Origin: an archaeon
Lineage (GTDB): Archaea > Methanobacteriota > Methanobacteria > Methanobacteriales > Methanobacteriaceae
NCBI GenBank assembly: GCA_024409185.1
Contig: JAKSUD010000025.1
Span: forward strand, 1 to 9,271
DNA length: 9,271 bases
Direction: 5' to 3'
The notes below the pieces were generated by a model. The model was not told the DNA's origin. It ran no database searches and saw only the letters and a program-made list of their open reading frames with translations. Shown here piece by piece: positions 6,887 through 9,271 of the stretch. Made by a program: the position numbers and the translations under genes. Numbering within the stretch: the stretch's first letter is position 1; each line of letters opens with the position of its first letter.

Positions 6887-7177
6887 AATTGGTATGGTGG
6901 TAATAATCAAATGGATATATGGGATATTCCCAGAACATCTAAAATGATTTACATCCTACTATTGAAGCCTATTGAATTAGTTAGCAAAGCTGTAAACAAT
7001 AGTAGTAAGACAGGTAATCTGGTATTGGATACTTTTGGTGGAAGTGGATCCACCTTAATTGCCTGTGAACAACTTAATAGAAAATGTTATATGGTGGGAA
7101 AAGAGCCGTTTTATTGTCAAATAATTATTGATAGATGGGAGGACTATACTGGTAATAAAGCTAAATTAATTTCATAA
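6887..7177 (+). pseudogene. Phage-type site-specific DNA methyltransferase, C-terminal fragment
   Basis: The fragment starts abruptly inside the gene at NWYGGNNQMDIWDIPRTSK. It continues with the HPTMKP region and then PIELVSKAVNNSS, LVLDTFGGSGSTLIACEQLN and YCQIIIDRWEDYTGNKA. D-x-FGGSGST is the S-adenosylmethionine-binding motif I and HPTMKP its usual lead-in, an arrangement found in N4-cytosine/N6-adenine methylases with motif I near the C-terminus. As written the frame reads MIYILLLKP. Restoring one A near 6949 and removing one T near 6961 gives NDLHPTMKP exactly, so two opposite 1-nt indels destroyed the motif while keeping the frame downstream. The catalytic (D/S)PPY half is absent. The MVGKEP stretch also departs from the usual M-E-x-D-P. 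Confidence 0.75.
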
Positions 7178-7211
7178 GTATAAGAAACAAATTAATTCAA
7201 TGTTCTTAATC

Positions 7212-7258
7212 ATTTAATCTGTTCAATAAACTAAATTTTTTATTCTATTAGATTAAAT
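7212..7258. repeat. 9-bp inverted repeat after the methyltransferase fragment
   Basis: ATTTAATCT (7212-7220) and AGATTAAAT (7250-7258) are perfect inverted repeats with a 29-nt loop containing a T-rich run. It could be a terminator for the methyltransferase or a pair of half-sites. The right half-site overlaps the first of three ATTAGATT words further on. Confidence 0.3.
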
Positions 7259-7309
7259 ATTGTATGTGGAGTGGTTCTATTTTATATAATTAGATTAAAA
7301 TTAGATTTA
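7247..7309. repeat. Three ATTAGATT direct repeats around a TATA box
   Basis: ATTAGATTAAA occurs at 7247-7257 and 7289-7299, and ATTAGATTTA follows at once at 7300-7309. The second and third copies are adjacent, and the first two are 42 bp apart. They bracket the TTTATATA box at 7281-7288, which is the usual position for operator sites of an archaeal or phage repressor. The sequence is AT-rich, so chance recurrence is possible. Confidence 0.35.
7281..7288 (+). promoter_or_regulatory. Archaeal-type TATA box upstream of terS
   Basis: TTTATATA matches the archaeal TATA consensus. Transcription would start about 25 nt downstream, near 7310, leaving a 60-75 nt leader before terS. The preceding GTGGAGTGGTTCTATTTTAT resembles the direct repeats at 282-311 and 348-375, so the same promoter context may recur in the window. 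Confidence 0.4.
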
Positions 7310-7373
7310 TTAAAAAATATGTATTTAACACCTGTTAAAGTTGGTGAATTTGTCAATTTTTTTTAAAAATGTG

Positions 7374-7833
7374 ATGTTTATATATGCTAAAAAGAGAGGT
7401 CGCAAAGGTGTTTTAACTCCTGAAATCATGGAAGATTTGTTGACTGCTCGTGAAAATGGTTTAAATCAAGTGACTGTGCTATTATGTTGGTTTAAGTTCT
7501 TCTACTCTTTGTAAGTGGTTGAGTGGAGGTGAGAAAGCTAAAAATGGGAAATATCGTAAATTTTGGTTAGATTGGGAAAAATCAAAGGTTACACGTAAAG
7601 CTGTGTTGTTAAAATCTATATTTAATAAGTCTCAAAAAAGTGACTGGAAAGCAGCTAAATATCTTTTAGAGTGTATGGATTCTGATACTTATGTAGTTGA
7701 AAATAAATTATCAACTAATGTTAAACAGGAGGAGGCTGTTTCTGCTTTTGATATTCGTGAAGCTCTGGGAATTCTACCTGATGATGAAATAACAGATGAA
7801 GATTCTAATGATGAAGATGAAACTTCTGATTGA
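7374..7833 (+). pseudogene. Phage terminase small subunit (terS), frameshifted
   Basis: The small subunit binds phage DNA and hands it to TerL at the start of packaging. The first frame reads AKKRGRKGVLTPEIMEDLLT and ARENGLNQVTV (about 7386-7475). A 1-nt shift near 7476 is needed to continue into YYVGLSSSTLCKWLSGGEKA, a helix-turn-helix as in many small terminases. The rest is clean to the TGA at 7831-7833: KNGKYRKFWLDWEKSKVTRK, then DWKAAKYLLECMDSDTY, then an acidic tail (DDEITDEDSNDEDETSD). The ancestral start was probably ATGGCTAAA; now ATG at 7384 is followed directly by CT, one G short, so the frame is entered only from ATG 7374 or GTG 7371. It lies 43 bp before terL, the standard phage order. 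Confidence 0.75.
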
Positions 7834-7863
7834 AGATTAAAATAAATTATTATAATATTAAAT

Positions 7864-7867
7864 GGAG
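7864..7867 (+). promoter_or_regulatory. Ribosome binding site of terL
   Basis: GGAG lies 9 nt before ATG 7877 and supports that codon as the terL start, in the 43-bp gap after terS. Confidence 0.5.
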
Positions 7868-7876
7868 TAACTTTTT

Positions 7877-9200
7877 ATGGTTTTAACTAATAAGGATGTT
7901 AACTGTTTTAAATTTAAAGGTTTTAGTCTTAAGGCAAAGGATTATTTAAAAAATAGTAATTATTTTATTAATATAGCGGAAGGAGCTGTACGTAGTGATC
8001 AAACTGTTTTATGTATTTTGAGATTCATATTAAGTATAATGGAGTATGGTGGTGTTAATTATGCGATAGCTGGTAAAACAACTGAGACCAGTCATCGTAA
8101 ATGTTGTGGAGCCTCTACTTAGTATTTTAAAAACATTTAAAATTGATTTTGAATAATAGTCGTGGTAATCGTGGGTAGCTATTCATTATAAAAATAGAAA
8201 GAAATGGTTTATATCTTTGGTGCTGATAATATTGAATCTCAAAATAAGATTGCGGGTTTAACACTTCAAGCTATTTTAATTGATGAAGCAAGTAGGTGTG
8301 ATAAAGATTTCTTTTTAATGGCTTTATCTCGTCTTAGTGAAGATGAAGCTAAGGCTTTTATTACTACTAACCCCGATAATTACAGTCATTGGCTTAAAGT
8401 TGATTATATAGATAATCAGAGACTTAAAGATAATAGTAAGTTAGGTGTTTGGACTTTTTACTTAGAGGATAATAAAACTTTAAGTGAGGATTATATTCAA
8501 AGTATTAAAGAGGCTTATATAGGTAAACCTACTGAATATGCTCGTTTAATTGAAGCTAAATGGGTAAGTAGTACTGGTTTAATATATAATAAATTTAATA
8601 ATGAAGAGAATACTTTTAGTGAGTTGGATTTAGATAAATACGACAGTATTGATATTGTTGTGATTATGGTGCGAGTAATGTTAATGTTTTCGTAGTAGTA
8701 GGAACCTACATAGTTGATAATACGAGTTATCATGATATAATTGATGAGGCGCTGTTTAATGCTCAGCAGATGGGTTATGAGCAGACTGATACTGATAGGT
8801 GTAATAATATTTATGATTTACAAGAGAAGTATAATCTTCATAATCGTAATTTTGTTTATGTGCCTCCTGATGCTACCAGTTTGAAGACAGTTATATTACC
8901 GTGATAAAAGGTTAATTATTAAAGGCATTAAAATGAAACCTGACACACTTGAATATATTTATACTTTACAGGACATGTTTTATCAGAATAGAATAAAAGT
9001 TTATAATAAGTGTACTGAGACTTTAAGAAGTATACAGAGTTATGTTTGGGATGAGAAAAAGATGCAACAAGGCGAGGACTATCCTAATAAAAATTGTTAT
9101 GATTACCGTGTGGTGCTTTTTGTTTTCCTATTATGAGAACTAAAAGGAATGGAAATGTTAAAGCAAAAAGTGAATTTATCCAGTATTGTAATAAAAACAT
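7877..9200 (+). pseudogene. Phage terminase large subunit (terL, PBSX/Terminase_3 type), multiply broken
   Basis: TerL is the ATPase and nuclease that packs and cuts phage DNA. The N-terminus YFINIAEGAVRS..TV is the Walker A region, but residues 41-42 are D-Q instead of G-K (7997-8002). EPLLSILKTFKIDFE (8112-8153) lies in a second frame. The frame from 8204 has IFGADNIESQNKIAG, Walker B ILIDEAS, the coupling region FITTNPDNYSHWLKVDYID and TEYARLIEAKWVSSTGLIYN. A lost base near 8657 moves the nuclease start CDYGASNVNVFVVVGTY to another frame, which runs to YVPPDATSLKT. Further shifts near 8890 and 9100 lead to GIKMKPDTLEYIYTLQDMFY, GEDYPNKN and CFPIMRTKRNG. At least six shifts are needed. The total reading length is normal for the family. 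Confidence 0.85.
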
Positions 9201-9226
9201 AATAAATCTTATAATTAATTTTATAA

Positions 9227-9271
9227 TTAATTATATAATATATAGGTTTTTAATTATATAATATATAGGTT
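9227..9271. repeat. AT-rich tandem repeat, 23-bp period, cut by the window edge
   Basis: Two identical 22-bp units (TTAATTATATAATATATAGG plus TT; 9227-9248 and 9250-9271) are separated by one T. The window ends exactly at the end of the second unit, so the array may continue. A related TATAATTAATT word occurs twice just before (about 9210-9230). The repeat follows directly on the last recognisable terL codons. Confidence 0.75.

Noticed and set aside
7519..7833. Separate small gene starting at 7519
   Set aside because: The reading is the continuation of terS after a 1-nt shift; the TTG at 7519 falls inside the helix-turn-helix and has no ribosome binding site.
8641..8676. Programmed frameshift in terL at the GATATTGTTGTGATT run, because the 312-347 segment carries the same run
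   Set aside because: There is no classical slippery heptamer, the gene is broken at many other points, and a shared ancestral deletion explains both copies.
8515..8733. 72-codon minus-strand open frame
   Set aside because: It is antisense to clearly recognisable terL sequence and has no start signal.
8933..9136. Separate 67-codon gene starting at 8933
   Set aside because: It is the frameshifted C-terminal part of terL (YTLQDMFY ... GEDYPNKN) and follows directly on the previous terL frame.

Overview
The window is very AT-rich and looks like a degraded accessory region, probably an old prophage or defence-island remnant, from a low-GC prokaryote. A methanogenic archaeon of the Methanobacteriales (Methanosphaera or Methanobrevibacter type) is my best guess. 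The base composition, the intact DUF1284 protein, the rarity of Shine-Dalgarno sites and a perfect TTTATATA box upstream of the phage genes all fit. A low-GC Firmicute is not excluded, and no rRNA, tRNA or other decisive marker is present.

Layout. 1-137 is a diverged fragment of a phage large terminase gene (terL). 282-375 holds two 28-30 bp direct repeats around a 36 bp segment that resembles the terL gene at the other end of the window. 373-468 and 2301-2397 are two copies of a ~97 bp repeat. They flank an intact membrane acyltransferase-like gene (691-1842, minus). An intact DUF1284 cysteine-rich protein follows (2404-2793, minus). From about 2825 to 4733 the minus strand carries decayed coding debris that I could not identify. 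An intact coiled-coil protein (4886-5722, plus) diverges from this debris across an imperfect inverted repeat.

From about 5790 to 6886 lie two convergent remnants of type IIG-like restriction-modification enzymes: a specificity domain plus C-terminal tail on the plus strand, and a second, paralogous tail on the minus strand. A phage-type DNA methyltransferase fragment (6887-7177) joins directly. A promoter-like region then leads into a frameshifted small terminase (terS, 7374-7833) and a multiply broken large terminase (terL, 7877 to about 9200). The window ends inside a 23-bp-period AT-rich tandem repeat.

How it works together. The order modification enzymes, then terS, then terL is that of a phage packaging module next to a DNA-modification module. 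Here nearly all of it is inactivated: Walker A is altered, several frames are shifted, and the restriction enzyme has lost its methylase half. Only three genes read cleanly: the acyltransferase, DUF1284 and the coiled-coil protein. The intact coiled-coil gene inside otherwise dead cargo, the repeat-flanked terL-like segment and the convergent restriction-modification tails are the points most worth a second look. All alignments and identities were done by eye.
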